Positions 22,901 through 31,740 are shown, counted from the first letter of the stretch. The stretch is DNA of 64,000 nucleotides from Microbispora hainanensis (GCF_036186745.1 NZ_CP108086.1:5766001-5830000); one strand, 5' to 3'. Translations and numbers: made by a program. Notes: a model not told the origin generated them from the sequence alone.

Positions 22901-23385
22901 ACGACCTCGACGCCGAGCGGTTCGCGACCGTCGTCGGCGGCGTGGCCGCGCCTCCCGACGCCGTAGGGGAGGTCGTGGCGGCGCTGCGGCGCTGGCGGTC
23001 CGGCGTGAGCGGGCAGGGGTCCGGCGAGAACCAGTCCGGCGAGATTCCGGCGGCGGCGTCGTCCCCGCTCGACGGGGTGCCCGCCGAGGAGCGGCACGCC
23101 GTGCTGCTGGCCATGGTCCTCGCGGCCGTGGACGGCGCCCTCGGGCATGCCGCGGGGGCGGTCGGCCCGCACGACGACCTCACCCAGGCGGGCATCACGT
23201 CCTTCGGCGCGCTGGAGATCGCCGGGCGGATCTCCCGCGAGACCGGCGTGAACGTCCCGCCCGGTCTGGTGCTCGACCACCGCACGGCCCACGAGCTGGC
23301 GGCCCGCCTGGACGAGCTGCTCGCCTCCCAGGCCGGCGGCGACCCGCGTTCACGATCCGAGCACGACGCCATGGAGCTCCGATGA
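19960..23385 (+). CDS. Type I polyketide synthase, terminal single module KS-AT-ACP without thioesterase
   Basis: The 1141-residue protein starts at ATG 19960 inside the end of the previous PKS; longer upstream readings are Arg-rich and lack the docking helix. It opens with a coiled-coil docking helix ([18 protein letters not shown]), then a KS (DTACSSS near 20530, [17 protein letters not shown]) and an AT with GHSIGE (22060) and HAFH (22365), so malonyl type. A linker of about 80 residues leads to an ACP whose phosphopantetheine motif reads [10 protein letters not shown] (near 23200) instead of GxDSL. There is no KR, DH, ER or thioesterase. The product should be a beta-ketoacyl-ACP needing an external release enzyme. 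Such a terminal module is typical of tetronate and spirotetronate pathways (AbyB3 type). Its stop overlaps the FkbH start in an ATGA. Confidence 0.95.
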   Translation: MSDEKRLVEYLQWTTAELARVKRELAVLTEPEPVAVVAMACRFPGGVRSPEDLWRVVAEGADAVGEPPDDRGWDPALREHAKAGGFLDDAAGFDAAFFGIAPREAAAMDPQHRQLLEVSWEAMERAGIVPASLRGSRTGVFTGVIYQDYAPPLDGVPPEAEGYLMTGNATSMASGRLAYTFGFEGPALTVDTACSSSLVAIHLAVRSLRASECDLALAGGATVMATPRVFAEFALQGGLAGDGRCKAFSRSADGTGFGEGAGILVLERLSDALRAGHPVLAVIRGSAVNSDGASNGITAPSGPAQRKVIEAALRAAGLSPADVDAVEAHGTGTALGDPIEAGALIEAYGRAPGRREPLWVGSVKSNLGHTQAAAGVAGVVKMVQALRHETLPATLHADEPSELVDWDEGGVAPLTRPRPWPRTGRPRRAGVSSFGISGTNAHVIVEEPPAPQPDGGAGAGRGGEIGAPAPGPGGQPSAEPDGKPVAIPWVLSGRSPEAVRAQAARLRDLLRAASTPGEPADGAGKGSEATGERSGVAGMRAGGPGAGADIAAVARTLIRARSSFRHRAVAIGADAAELSRELDALAAPAAPVGTAGPAPSVAFVFSGQGTQRPGMGRELHRRFPAYAAAFDAACAALDRARTLRGADGPGVADVVFAPQGSPAAALLRRTEFAQPALFATQLAMFRLAGELGLTGGALLGHSIGELTAAHAAGALSLDDAAALVVARALVMQAAPEGGAMVSLRAPEPEVAASLKEVDGLVAVAAVNGPRSTVISGDAAAVRKLAAAWRARGVRTKLLAVSHAFHSPHMDPALRGLAEAARALTVREPAAVLVSTRTGRVATREELAAPDHWAAQAREPVRFHDGVRALRALGVDTFVEIGPDATTAGMVADCLAGESGEVAAIPLVRDPSDEARSVLRALAQAYARGVAVAWAKVIGEGPGADPAAVPTYPFRHERHWITPSYGVRSGSPRERELWRAVDDLDAERFATVVGGVAAPPDAVGEVVAALRRWRSGVSGQGSGENQSGEIPAAASSPLDGVPAEERHAVLLAMVLAAVDGALGHAAGAVGPHDDLTQAGITSFGALEIAGRISRETGVNVPPGLVLDHRTAHELAARLDELLASQAGGDPRSRSEHDAMELR

Positions 23386-25283
23386 CCATCGACACCGCCG
23401 CCGCGCTCGCGCGGCTGCGCGGGCTGCACCGGGACGGGGCGCTCGCCGAGCGCTTCGACGAGGTGGGCCCGCTCCTCGCCGCGATGTCCGCCGAGGACGC
23501 CGCCCGGGCGGCGCGGTTGCTCGCCCGCGCCGATCTGGACACCGCCCGTGAGCTCCACCCGAGCCTGCCGGCCGTGCGGGTGACCGTCACCGGGCACGGC
23601 ACGCTGGAGGCGCTGCGCGTCGCGCTCGTCGGGGAGCTGGCCCGGCACGGATACGTGCCGTCCGTCCGGCTCACCGGCTTCGGCTCGTACGTCTTCGAGC
23701 TGGGCGACCCCGGCAGCGAGCTGTACGCGGAACGGCCCGATCTCGTGGTCTGCGTGCTCGATCATGCGACCGTGTTCGACGAGGTGAGCGTGCCGTTCAC
23801 GGCCGAGGACGTGGAGCGCGTGCTCGCCGGGAAGATCGCCCTGTGGCGGGGGCTGGCCGCCCGGTACGGCGAGAGCGGTTCGGGGACGCTCGTGCTCAAC
23901 ACGGTGCCGCTGCCCCGCCTGTGGCAGGCGCGGCTGCTCGACCACAGGTCGCGGGCCCGGCTGGGCGCGGCCTGGCGCCGGGCCAACGCCGAGCTGCTGG
24001 AGCTCGGCGCGTCCGCCGACCGGGTGGTCGTCGTGGACGTCGACCCGCTGCTGTCGTCCGCGACCGAGCTGAGCGACCCCCGCTTCGAGATCTACGCGGG
24101 GGCGCACCTGTCCGACGCGCTGCTCGGCGCGTACGCGCGGGAGCTGGGCCACCTCGTCAGGGCGAGGACCGGACGGGCCAAGAAGGTGCTCGCCCTCGAC
24201 CTGGACGGCACGCTGTGGGGCGGGATCCTCGGCGACGACGGCGTGGAGGGCATCGAGGTCGGGCACGGCCCGCGCGGCGAGGCGTTCCGCCGTTTCCAGG
24301 GCGTGGCCAAACAGCTCGCCTCCCAGGGCGTGCTGCTCGCCGTGGTCAGCAAGAACGACCGGGACACGGTGCTCGCCGCCCTGCGCGACCACCCCGGCAT
24401 GCTGCTGCGCGAGGACGACTTCGTGCGGATCCTGGCCGACTGGAGTCCGAAGCCGGTGCACCTGCGCGCGCTGGCGGAGGGCCTGAACCTCGGCGGCGAC
24501 AGCGTCGTGTTCGCCGACGACAGCGTCCACGAGTGCGCCGCGGTCGCGGCCGGGGTCCCGGAGACCGTCGTGGTCCATCTGGGCGGCGATCCGGCGCTGC
24601 ACGCGACGACGCTGCTCGCCGACGGGTGGTTCACCACGACCGAGGTCACCGCGGAGGACCGGGCGCGGACCCGTCGCTACCACGAGGAGGCGGCGCGGTC
24701 GGAGTTCCTCGCCGCCGCCGGCTCGGCCGAGGAGTTCCTGGCCGGCCTGGACGTGTCCGTACGGCTGGCTCCCGCGGAGCCGGGGGAGACCGCCCGGCTC
24801 TCCCAGATCACGCTGCGGACCAACCAGTTCAACCTCACCACGGAGCGCCTGTCGCCGGAAGAGGTCCGGGAGCGGGCGGAACGGCCCGGCTGCCGGGTGC
24901 TGGCGATCTCGGCGGCGGACCGCTTCGGGAGCAACGGCCTGGTCGGCGCGCTCTTCCTGCGGGCCCGGCCGGACGGCCTGGTCGTCGACAACTTCCTGCT
25001 GAGCTGCCGGGTCTTCGCCCGCGGCATCGAGCAGGCGGTGCTGTCGGCGGTGCTCCACGCGGCCCGGGATGCCGGCTTCGCCGCGGTTCACGGCCGCTAC
25101 CAGCCGACCGCCAAGAACGGCAAGGTCCGCGATCTCTACCCGCACTACGGCTTCACCCCGGTGGAGGAGGGCTCGCGGTTCGTCCACGACCTCGTCGAGA
25201 TCGTCGGCGTGCCCGCCCATCTGACGCTGCACGTGGAGGGCCGGGTGGTCCCGGAGGCGTCTCCGGAGGCGTTGACAATCTGA
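23382..25283 (+). CDS. FkbH-like HAD-superfamily glyceryl-ACP synthase
   Basis: The 633-residue protein is the long form of the FkbH family. An N-terminal domain (about residues 1-260) is followed by a HAD phosphatase core with the DxDGT motif [12 protein letters not shown] (near residue 273), the motif II region VVSKNDRD, the lysine region DWSPKP and the acidic motif [12 protein letters not shown]-terminal GNAT-like acyltransferase domain occupies about residues 460-620. Known relatives dephosphorylate 1,3-bisphosphoglycerate and load the glyceryl group on an ACP, as an extender precursor or as the C3 unit of a tetronate ring. No fkbG/I/J/K methoxymalonyl genes are present, and the preceding PKS ends in a beta-ketoacyl-ACP, so tetronate formation is the more likely role (AbyA2/RkD-like). 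The partner ACP and KAS-III-like enzyme are not in the window. The ATGA overlap with the PKS gene indicates one operon. Confidence 0.92.
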   Translation: MTIDTAAALARLRGLHRDGALAERFDEVGPLLAAMSAEDAARAARLLARADLDTARELHPSLPAVRVTVTGHGTLEALRVALVGELARHGYVPSVRLTGFGSYVFELGDPGSELYAERPDLVVCVLDHATVFDEVSVPFTAEDVERVLAGKIALWRGLAARYGESGSGTLVLNTVPLPRLWQARLLDHRSRARLGAAWRRANAELLELGASADRVVVVDVDPLLSSATELSDPRFEIYAGAHLSDALLGAYARELGHLVRARTGRAKKVLALDLDGTLWGGILGDDGVEGIEVGHGPRGEAFRRFQGVAKQLASQGVLLAVVSKNDRDTVLAALRDHPGMLLREDDFVRILADWSPKPVHLRALAEGLNLGGDSVVFADDSVHECAAVAAGVPETVVVHLGGDPALHATTLLADGWFTTTEVTAEDRARTRRYHEEAARSEFLAAAGSAEEFLAGLDVSVRLAPAEPGETARLSQITLRTNQFNLTTERLSPEEVRERAERPGCRVLAISAADRFGSNGLVGALFLRARPDGLVVDNFLLSCRVFARGIEQAVLSAVLHAARDAGFAAVHGRYQPTAKNGKVRDLYPHYGFTPVEEGSRFVHDLVEIVGVPAHLTLHVEGRVVPEASPEALTI

Positions 25284-25294
25284 GGCTACCTCAG
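25280..25294. promoter_or_regulatory. Palindrome CTGAGG-CTA-CCTCAG between fkbH-like gene and monooxygenase
   Basis: Two 6-bp arms flank a 3-nt centre and overlap the FkbH-like stop codon. It could be an operator for the following genes or a weak terminator. There is no following T-run, so an operator is slightly favoured. Confidence 0.35.
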
Positions 25295-25380
25295 GTTGAC
25301 TGTGCCGCGGCATAAGGTGAGGAAACCTCCGGATATGCCCGTTGACCCCCTGTGTGACCCCCCTTGGGAGGGAGAGGACG

Positions 25381-26367
25381 TTGGCCGAGGGAATCGCCGT
25401 CTCCGTGCACGACACCGCCCCCGTCTGGCGCGGCGACGCCGCGGGCGACGCGCTGCGCCGTTCCGTCGATCTGGCCCAGGCCGTCGAGGCTCTGGGATAC
25501 CGGCGCTACTGGGTGGCCGAGCACCACAACACGCCCGCGCTCGCGACCTCCAGCCCGGCCGTGCTCGCGGGCTCCATCCTCGCGGCGACCTCCACGATCC
25601 GGGTCGGCTCGGGCGCGGTGCTGCTGCCCAACCACTCGCCGTACGTGGTGGCCGAGCAGTTCGGCGTGCTGGCCGGGCTCCACCCGGGGCGGGTGGACCT
25701 CGGGATCGGCCGCGCGGCCGGCGGGTCGGGGGAGGCCGCGGCCCGCCTCGGCGACCCGCGCCGGCTCGACTTCGGCGACGCGCTGCGCGAGCTGCACGAG
25801 TACTTCGCCGGCGGCAGCGGCGGCGTGCGCGCGATCCCCGAGCCGGGCACCCCGCCCGAGATCTGGCTGGTCGGGTCGAGCGCGTCGAGCGCCGCGAACG
25901 CCGGCCGGCTCGGCCTGCCGTACGTGTACGCGCACGCGATCGTGGGCGGCGGTGCGCCGGAGGCGCTGGAGGCGTACCGGCGGGCGTTCCGGCCGTCGGC
26001 GGCCCTGGCCGAGCCGCACGCATGCGTGGCCGTCATCGCCGTCGCGAACGACAGTGACGAACGCGCGCGCCGGCTCGCCGCCTCCTTCGTGTACGGCCAG
26101 ATCCTCATGCGCACGACCGATCCGGCCACCGTCCTGCCCACGGAGGAGGAGACGGCCGCGCACGTCTTCACCCCGGCGGAGGAGCGGTTCCTGCGCGAGA
26201 AGATCGACCCCCAGTTCGTCGGCAGCCCCGAGCGCATCGCCCCCCGCATCGAAGACCTCCTGCACCGCACCCGCGCCGACGAGCTGTTCGTGCTCACGCA
26301 GGTGCCCGACCACCAGGCCCGGATCCGCTCCTACGAGCTGATCGCCAAGATCGTCTCGTCTCTGTAG
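25381..26367 (+). CDS. Luciferase-like (LLM class) flavin-dependent monooxygenase
   Basis: The predicted 328-residue protein has the bacterial-luciferase fold signature: LGYRRYWVAEHHN with AxSSPxVL near the N terminus, then IRVGSGAVLLPNHSP and HPGRVDLGIGRAAG. It belongs to the MsnO8-like flavin-dependent oxidoreductases, which oxidise small substrates with reduced flavin from a partner reductase. The start is taken as TTG 25381 because a strong ribosome site (GGGAGGGAG, 25366-25374) lies 6 nt before it; an in-frame TTG at 25342 has no such site. It lies about 100 bp after the FkbH-like gene. Abyssomicin-type clusters carry a monooxygenase of this class (AbyE, from memory), so a tailoring or redox role in the polyketide pathway is inferred. 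Confidence 0.88.
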   Translation: MAEGIAVSVHDTAPVWRGDAAGDALRRSVDLAQAVEALGYRRYWVAEHHNTPALATSSPAVLAGSILAATSTIRVGSGAVLLPNHSPYVVAEQFGVLAGLHPGRVDLGIGRAAGGSGEAAARLGDPRRLDFGDALRELHEYFAGGSGGVRAIPEPGTPPEIWLVGSSASSAANAGRLGLPYVYAHAIVGGGAPEALEAYRRAFRPSAALAEPHACVAVIAVANDSDERARRLAASFVYGQILMRTTDPATVLPTEEETAAHVFTPAEERFLREKIDPQFVGSPERIAPRIEDLLHRTRADELFVLTQVPDHQARIRSYELIAKIVSSL

Positions 26368-26483
26368 CCGCCTGACGGCCGCGCCGCCGCCGGTTCAGTG
26401 CCGCTTTAGAACCGGCCACCACTGTGTGTACGGGCCGGAGATCCCTTCCGGCCGTGAGCGACGTGGCGAGGAATGAGACGAGT

Positions 26484-28223
26484 ATGGGTGCTGCCAGGAG
26501 GCCCGGAACCGCCAGTAGGCGCGGAACCACCAGGAGGCCCGGCACCATCGGGAGACGCGGAACCACCGCCCCCGCCCTGACGGCGGGGGCCGCCATGCTG
26601 GTGCTGGCTCTCGCCGCCGCAGGCTGCTCCTCCGGCGCGGACGGGCCGGGACCCGCCGCCGGAGGCGCCGCGGGCGGCGGGGCGGGCGCCGCGTCCCCCC
26701 GCAGCGGCGGAACCCTGCGGCTGGCGGTGGAGAAGGAACCGGAGTGCCTGGACCCCCACCAGAGCCCGACCGAGTCGGCCCGGCTGCTGACCCGGCCGCT
26801 CGTGGACTCGCTGGTCTACCAGGACCCGCACGGCGGCCTCCACCCCTGGCTCGCCCGTGAGTGGACGGTCTCCGAAGACCGGCTCACCTACACCTTCCGG
26901 CTGCGCGAGGGCGTCACCTTCGCCGACGGCAGCACGTTCGACGCGGCGGCGGTGGTGGCCAACCTCGGCCACGTGGTCGACCCGAAGACCAAGTCGCTGC
27001 TCGCCGGCAGCCTGATCGCTGCGTACGAGTCGGCGAAGGCCGTCGATCCGCTGACGGTCGAGGTGAGGCTGAAGCGGCCCGACTCCGGCTTCCTGTCCGC
27101 ACTGGCCCAGCCCAACCTCGGAATGGAGTCCCCGGCCACGCTGAAGGGACCTGCCTCGAAGCTGTGCGCCGTCGTCGTCGGCACCGGGCCGTTCAGGAGC
27201 GACGGCGGGTTCACGCCGCAGAAGGGCATCGACTACGTCAGGAACCCGGCGTACGCGTGGGCGCCAGAGGGGGCGGACCGCGGCGGACCCGCGCTGCTCG
27301 ACCGCATCGAGGTCACGGTCGTGCCGGACAACTCGGCCCGCCTGGGGGCGCTCACCAGCGGCCAGGTCGACGCGGTCACCGGCCTCGCGCCGGCCGGCAT
27401 CGGCACGCTGAAGAACACGCCGGGCTTCGCCCTCCACACGACCCCGTTCCCCGGAGCCAACTACAGCTACTGGCCCAACACCGCCAAGGGCCCGCTGAGC
27501 GACGTCAACGTGCGCAAGGCCCTGCGGGCCGGGATCGACTGGCGGCGGATCGTGAAGAACGTCTACCTCGGCGTGTACGACGGCGCCGCCGGGCCGCTGT
27601 CGGCCAGCACCCCGGGCTACGACTCCTCGGTCGCCGCCGCCTACAGCTACGACCCGGGTGAGGCGAACCGGCTGCTCGACCAGGCCGGATGGACGCAGCG
27701 GGACGCGCAGGGCTACCGGACGAAGGACGGCACGAGGCTGACCCTGCGCCACATGTGGTCGGACCCGTCGGTCGGCAACCTCGCGGTGCAGATCCAGGCC
27801 GCGGCCAAGCAGATCGGCGTCGAACTCGTCGAGGAGAACCTCGACGGCGGCACCTTCGTCAACCGCCTGCTGGAGGGCGACTACGAGCTCATCGACACCA
27901 GCTTCTCCTCGCCCGGGCCCGACGTGCTGCGGGTGCTGTTCGGCGCCGACAACATCCCCACGCCCAAGCGCGGGATCAGCAACAACATGGCCCGGTATGA
28001 CAACCCCGAGGTGGAGGCCGCGTTGAAGCGGGCGCTCGGCGCCAGGGACCAGGCCGAGCAGTTCGGCGTCTACGCCGAGGTGCAGCGGCGGATCACCGAG
28101 GACGCGGCGGTCCTGCCGATCTACTCGCCGCTGTCCACGCTGGCGGCGCGCGAGGGCGTCCGCGATGTGCGGTTCAACGTCGACGGCACCCCCGATCTGT
28201 CCGGCATATGGCTGGCGTCCTGA
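26484..28223 (+). CDS. ABC transporter substrate-binding lipoprotein (SBP_bac_5, peptide/nickel family)
   Basis: The 579-residue protein has an Arg-rich N terminus with repeated RRPGT/RRGTT blocks, a hydrophobic stretch and a lipobox (ALAAAGC near residue 50), so it should be a lipoprotein anchored outside the membrane. The mature part has the family-5 fold: GGTLRLAVEKEPECLDP, then LVDSLVYQD, LAREWTVSEDRLTYTFRLREGV in pieces, and FDAAAVVANL. It binds oligopeptides or similar small solutes for the permeases encoded next. ATG 26484 is preferred; GTG 26454 is possible. Its end overlaps the first permease by 16 bp. Oligopeptide-type ABC genes also accompany abyssomicin-type clusters (AbyF1-F4, from memory). 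The true substrate is unknown. Confidence 0.9.
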   Translation: MGAARRPGTASRRGTTRRPGTIGRRGTTAPALTAGAAMLVLALAAAGCSSGADGPGPAAGGAAGGGAGAASPRSGGTLRLAVEKEPECLDPHQSPTESARLLTRPLVDSLVYQDPHGGLHPWLAREWTVSEDRLTYTFRLREGVTFADGSTFDAAAVVANLGHVVDPKTKSLLAGSLIAAYESAKAVDPLTVEVRLKRPDSGFLSALAQPNLGMESPATLKGPASKLCAVVVGTGPFRSDGGFTPQKGIDYVRNPAYAWAPEGADRGGPALLDRIEVTVVPDNSARLGALTSGQVDAVTGLAPAGIGTLKNTPGFALHTTPFPGANYSYWPNTAKGPLSDVNVRKALRAGIDWRRIVKNVYLGVYDGAAGPLSASTPGYDSSVAAAYSYDPGEANRLLDQAGWTQRDAQGYRTKDGTRLTLRHMWSDPSVGNLAVQIQAAAKQIGVELVEENLDGGTFVNRLLEGDYELIDTSFSSPGPDVLRVLFGADNIPTPKRGISNNMARYDNPEVEAALKRALGARDQAEQFGVYAEVQRRITEDAAVLPIYSPLSTLAAREGVRDVRFNVDGTPDLSGIWLAS

Positions 28224-29212
28224 AGACGTCCCCGGCCGGAGCGGCGGCCGTTCCGGGCCGCCGCTCCGGCCGGGGACGCGAGACGCTCGTGCGCCTGGTG
28301 CTGGTGCGCCTGGCCGCCTCCGCCGGCGTGCTCTGGGGCGCGGTGACGGTGACGTTCGTGCTGCTGCAGGTCATGCCGGGCAGCACCGCCGACGTCCTGC
28401 TCGCGCGCTCCTCGGTGAGCCCCGAGGTGCGGGCCGGGATCATCGCGGAGTACGGGCTCGACGACCCCCTCCCGGTGCAGTACCTCACCTATCTCGGCCG
28501 GATCGCCCGCGGCGAGTTCGGCGAGTCGTACGTGCTGCGCAGGCCGGTGTGGGACGAGATCGCCGCGCAGCTCCCCGGCACGCTGCTGCTGGTGGCGACC
28601 ACCCTGCTGGCCACGGTCGTCGCCTCGGTCGTGCTCGGGGTGGTGAGCGCCAACCGCCGGGCGTGGGTGCGCTCGCTGTTCGCCTCGGCCGAGTCGCTGG
28701 TCGTGGCCCTGCCCCCGTTCTGGCTCGGGCTGCTGCTGCTGACCGTCTTCTCCTTCACGCTGCACTGGTTCCCGGCCATCGGGTCCTCCTCGCCGGCCGG
28801 GCTCGTCCTGCCGACGGCCGCCCTGGCCGCCGGCCCGGCGGCCGTGGTGGCCGGCGTGCTGCGGGAGGGGCTGCTGCGCGCGATGGACGAGCCGTTCGTG
28901 GTGACCGCCCGCGCCAGGGGCATCGGCGAGGCGGCTCTGCGCCTGCGCCACGTGCTGCGCCACGCCCTGCTCCCCGTCACCACGCTGCTCGGATGGATCG
29001 CCGGTTCGCTGATCGGCGGCGCGGTGATCATCGAGATCGTCTTCTCCCGGCAGGGCATCGGGCGGCTGGCGCTGTCGGCCGTGGCGAACAAGGACATGCC
29101 CATGGTCATCGCGGTCGTCCTGGTGACGGCGGTCGCGTTCGTGCTGGTGACCATCGCGGTCGACATCCTCACCTGGGTGATCGACCCCCGGACGCGGGAC
29201 ACGGGGAGGTAG
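28208..29212 (+). CDS. ABC transporter permease, DppB/OppB type
   Basis: The 334-residue membrane protein has a first TM segment near residue 35, a periplasmic-type loop with FGESYVLRRPVWDEI, and five further TM segments. The cytoplasmic coupling motif TARARGIGEAALRLRHVLRHAL (in pieces) is the EAA loop of the BPD_transp_1 family. It forms half of the channel of the importer with the next gene. The start lies inside the binding-protein gene and the stop is 3 bp before the next permease, so the operon is tightly coupled. Confidence 0.92.
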   Translation: MAGVLKTSPAGAAAVPGRRSGRGRETLVRLVLVRLAASAGVLWGAVTVTFVLLQVMPGSTADVLLARSSVSPEVRAGIIAEYGLDDPLPVQYLTYLGRIARGEFGESYVLRRPVWDEIAAQLPGTLLLVATTLLATVVASVVLGVVSANRRAWVRSLFASAESLVVALPPFWLGLLLLTVFSFTLHWFPAIGSSSPAGLVLPTAALAAGPAAVVAGVLREGLLRAMDEPFVVTARARGIGEAALRLRHVLRHALLPVTTLLGWIAGSLIGGAVIIEIVFSRQGIGRLALSAVANKDMPMVIAVVLVTAVAFVLVTIAVDILTWVIDPRTRDTGR

Positions 29213-29215
29213 CCG

Positions 29216-30016
29216 ATGCCCAGGAGCCTGTGGCCGTGGGCGGCCGTGCTGGTGGTGCTGGCCGTCATGGCGGCGGTGCCGTCGCTGTTCACCGGGATCG
29301 ACCCGGACGCGGCCGACCTGGACGCCCCGCTGCGCCCGCCGAGCGCCGAGCACTGGCTCGGCACCGACCAGAACGGCCGCGACCTGTACGCCCGGATCGT
29401 GTACGGCGCCCGGCCGTCCCTGCTCATCGGGACCGGCGCGGTCCTGCTGGCGCTCGCCGCGGGCATCGTGATCGGGGTCGCCGCCGCCCAGCTCGGCCGC
29501 GTCGCCGACCAGGTGCTCAGCCGGTCGCTCGACGTGGTCCTGTCGGTCCCCGGCCTGCTGCTGGTGTTCCTCACCGTGGCCGTGCTGGGGCCCGGGAGCG
29601 GCACCGCCGCCGTCGGGCTCGCCGTGGTCTCCATGCCGGGCTTCGCCCGGGTGGTGCGCAGCGAGGTAATCCGCCTGCGGTCGGCCCAGTACGTCGAGGC
29701 CGCCCACGGGTTCGGCTGGTCGCGGGCCCAGGTGGTGGCCCGGCACGTGCTGCCCAACGCCGCGGGCCCGGTCCTGGCGCTCGCCACCGTGAGCCTCGGC
29801 GCGATGATCGTCGCGAGCTCCTCGCTGAGCTTCGTCGGCCTCGGCCCGCGGCCGCCGACGGCCGAGTGGGGGGCCATGCTCTCCGACAGCCGCGAGTTCC
29901 TCGCGCTCGCCTGGTGGCCCGCCGTGTTCCCCGGGGTGGCCATCACGGTGGCGGTGCTGGCCGTCACGTTCGTCGGGCAGCACCTCAACCGCCGCGTCGA
30001 GGGGAGGCTCTCGTGA
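29216..30016 (+). CDS. ABC transporter permease, DppC/OppC type
   Basis: The 266-residue membrane protein has the DppC pattern: an N-terminal TM, the motif HWLGTDQNGRDLYARIVYGA, and the EAA loop EAAHGFGWSRAQVVARHVLPN. It pairs with the DppB-type permease. Its stop overlaps the start of the ATPase gene (GTGA), showing that the operon continued into an ATPase. Confidence 0.92.
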   Translation: MPRSLWPWAAVLVVLAVMAAVPSLFTGIDPDAADLDAPLRPPSAEHWLGTDQNGRDLYARIVYGARPSLLIGTGAVLLALAAGIVIGVAAAQLGRVADQVLSRSLDVVLSVPGLLLVFLTVAVLGPGSGTAAVGLAVVSMPGFARVVRSEVIRLRSAQYVEAAHGFGWSRAQVVARHVLPNAAGPVLALATVSLGAMIVASSSLSFVGLGPRPPTAEWGAMLSDSREFLALAWWPAVFPGVAITVAVLAVTFVGQHLNRRVEGRLS

Positions 30017-30627
30017 CGCCGGCCGCCGGCCCCCTCGTCGCCGTACGTGACCTCACGGTGCGCTTCCCCACCCGCCACGAGGTGGTGGAGGCGGTGCGGG
30101 GCGTGTCGTTCGCCATCGACCGCGGGCAGGTCGTCGCGATCGTCGGGGAGTCGGGCTCGGGCAAGAGCGTCACGGCCCGCAGCCTCGTCGGCCTCGCGGG
30201 GGACGGCGCGCGGGTCGGCGCGGCCGAGTTGACGTTCGACGGCGTCGACCTCCGCGAGGTGCGGGGACGGGCCTGGCGCGCGTTGCGCGGGCGCCGGGTG
30301 GGATTCGTCCTGCAGGACGCGCTGGGCTCGCTCGATCCGCTGCGCCGCGTGGGCGCCGAGGTCGCCGAACCGCTGCGCGCCCACCGGGTCGTGCCGGGAC
30401 GGCAGGTGGACGCCGAGGTCGTGCGGCTGCTCGGGGAGGCGGGAATCCCCGCTCCCGAAAGCCGCGCGCGGCAGTACCCCCACCAGTTGTCCGGAGGCCT
30501 GCGCCAGCGCGCGCTCATCGCCTCGGCGCTCGCCGCGCGGCCCGACCTGCTCATCGCCGACGAGCCGACGACGGCCCTGGACGCGACCGTGCAGCGTCAG
30601 GTGCTCGCGCTGCTGCGCGAGCGCTGC
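30013..30627 (+). pseudogene. ABC transporter ATP-binding protein (DppD type), truncated by a sequence breakpoint
   Basis: The gene starts at GTG 30013 overlapping the permease stop. It shows Walker A (GESGSGKS, near residue 46), the Q-loop region (VLQDALGSLDPLRR), the signature LSGGLRQRA and Walker B with LLIADEPTTALD. After about residue 205 (VLALLRERC) the homology ends at once: the D-loop is followed by no H-loop (THD) and there is no C-terminal oligopeptide-binding extension. The frame stays open to 31461, but that part is the antisense of a sensor kinase gene and reads as Arg/Ser-rich noise. Family members are about 320-340 residues or a 500+ residue double ATPase, so most of the protein is missing and activity is unlikely. 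Confidence 0.85.
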
Positions 30628-31736
30628 AGATCGAGGTCGAGGCCGTGCCGCTCGGCCGTACGGCGGGCCATCTCGGCCAGGTCGACCGGCTCCCGCCGGC
30701 CGGCGCGGCCCTCGTCGAGCCGGGCGAGGGCGAGCAGGTCCTCGGCGAGGCGGGACAGCCGCAGGGTGTCCTCCAGCACCCCTTCGGCGGTCTCCTTCCA
30801 GTCCTGGCCGTCCGGGTGGCTGAGCGCGACCTCGAGCTGGAGCCGGATGCTCGCGAGCGGGCTGCGCAGCTCGTGTGCCGCGTCGGAGACCAGCGCCCGC
30901 TGGCGCGCGTCGGCCTCCTCTAGCCGCCCGAGCATGTCGTTGAGCGTGGTGGCGAGCGCGTGCACCTCGTCGTGCGCCTCGGGCACCGGCAGGCGCCGCG
31001 ACCGGGCCGTGGCGCCCACCTCGGCCGCGCCCCGCCGCAGCAGCGCGATCGGCCGCAGCGTGCGCCCGACGACCAGCCACGAGACCGCCGCGAGCAGCGC
31101 GAGCAGGAGCGGCATGCCGGCGATCAGCACGTGCCCGATGGTCACGAGGCTGCGTTCCACCTCGCCGAACGACCGGGCCACGATCACCGTCACGCCGCGG
31201 TCCGCGCTGAGCGCCCGCACCCGCAGCGGCCCCGGCAGCGCGTACGGCCGGCCGTCGAGGAACAGCGGCGTCCCGGTGCGTACGGCGGCCTCCCGGGCCT
31301 GCGCGGACAGCAGGGGGACCAGGCGGTCGGTGTTGGGGGTGGCGTCGACGATCCGCCCGTTCCGGTCGAGCACCTGCACGATCGTGTTGTCCACCGAGAC
31401 GACGGGATCGGACAGCCGGTTCGCGTCCGACAACGCGACGATCTCACGTCCCCGCTGGTAGACCTGCTCGTCGATGCCCTGGACGAGCGCCCTGCCGAGC
31501 ACCGCGACGAACACGTACGCCGACCCGGCGAGGGCGAGGGCCAGCACGGCGGTGGCGGCCGCGGTGACCCGGAACCGCAGGCTCTGCCGCCGCCACCACG
31601 TCACCGGGCGGATGAGCAGGCCGGACGCCGGGCTGGAAACAGGGCTCGGCACAGTTCCGGACACAGTTCCGGACACAGTTCCGGACACAGGGCCGGGCAC
31701 ACGGCTGGACACACGGCTGGACACAGGGCCGGACAC
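30597..31736 (-). pseudogene. Sensor histidine kinase lacking its ATP-binding domain (3'-truncated)
   Basis: The open frame codes 379 residues. After a repeat-rich N terminus come a TM segment (VLALALAGSAYVFVAVLG), an extracellular sensor of about 130 residues, a second TM (LLLALLAAVSWLVVG), a HAMP region and a HisKA domain with the phospho-acceptor motif DAAHELRSPLASIRLQLE. The protein should continue with a HATPase_c domain (N, G1, F, G2 boxes), but the sequence breaks at about 30,625 into the antisense of the ABC ATPase and stops at 30597. Without the catalytic domain it cannot autophosphorylate. The gene follows the response regulator with 3 bp between stop and first GTG, so the two were one operon. 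The first part (31637-31736) is a 12-bp tandem repeat with many in-frame GTG codons, so the true start is uncertain. Confidence 0.85.
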
Positions 31737-31740
31737 GGCT
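31649..31740. repeat. 12-bp tandem repeat at the 5' end of the sensor kinase gene
   Basis: Seven consecutive 12-bp units of the form ACACAGTTCCGG / ACACAGGGCCGG / ACACACGGCTGG run from 31649 to 31732, with a partial unit to 31740 and a degenerate unit at 31637. The unit is in frame with the kinase and on the minus strand supplies a GTG codon per unit. Confidence 0.85.

Noticed and set aside
22850..23385. Possible thioesterase at the end of the third PKS
   Set aside because: No GxSxG hydrolase elbow occurs after the AT; the sequence is a linker and an ACP, then the stop.
25280..25294. Same operator as the TGAGG-N4-CCTCA sites near 55.7 kb
   Set aside because: The half-sites are similar but the spacing is 3 instead of 4, and only one copy is present, so shared regulation is not supported.
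30628..31461. C-terminal extension of the ABC ATPase
   Set aside because: The frame is open but is antisense to the sensor kinase, rich in Arg and Ser, and has no H-loop.
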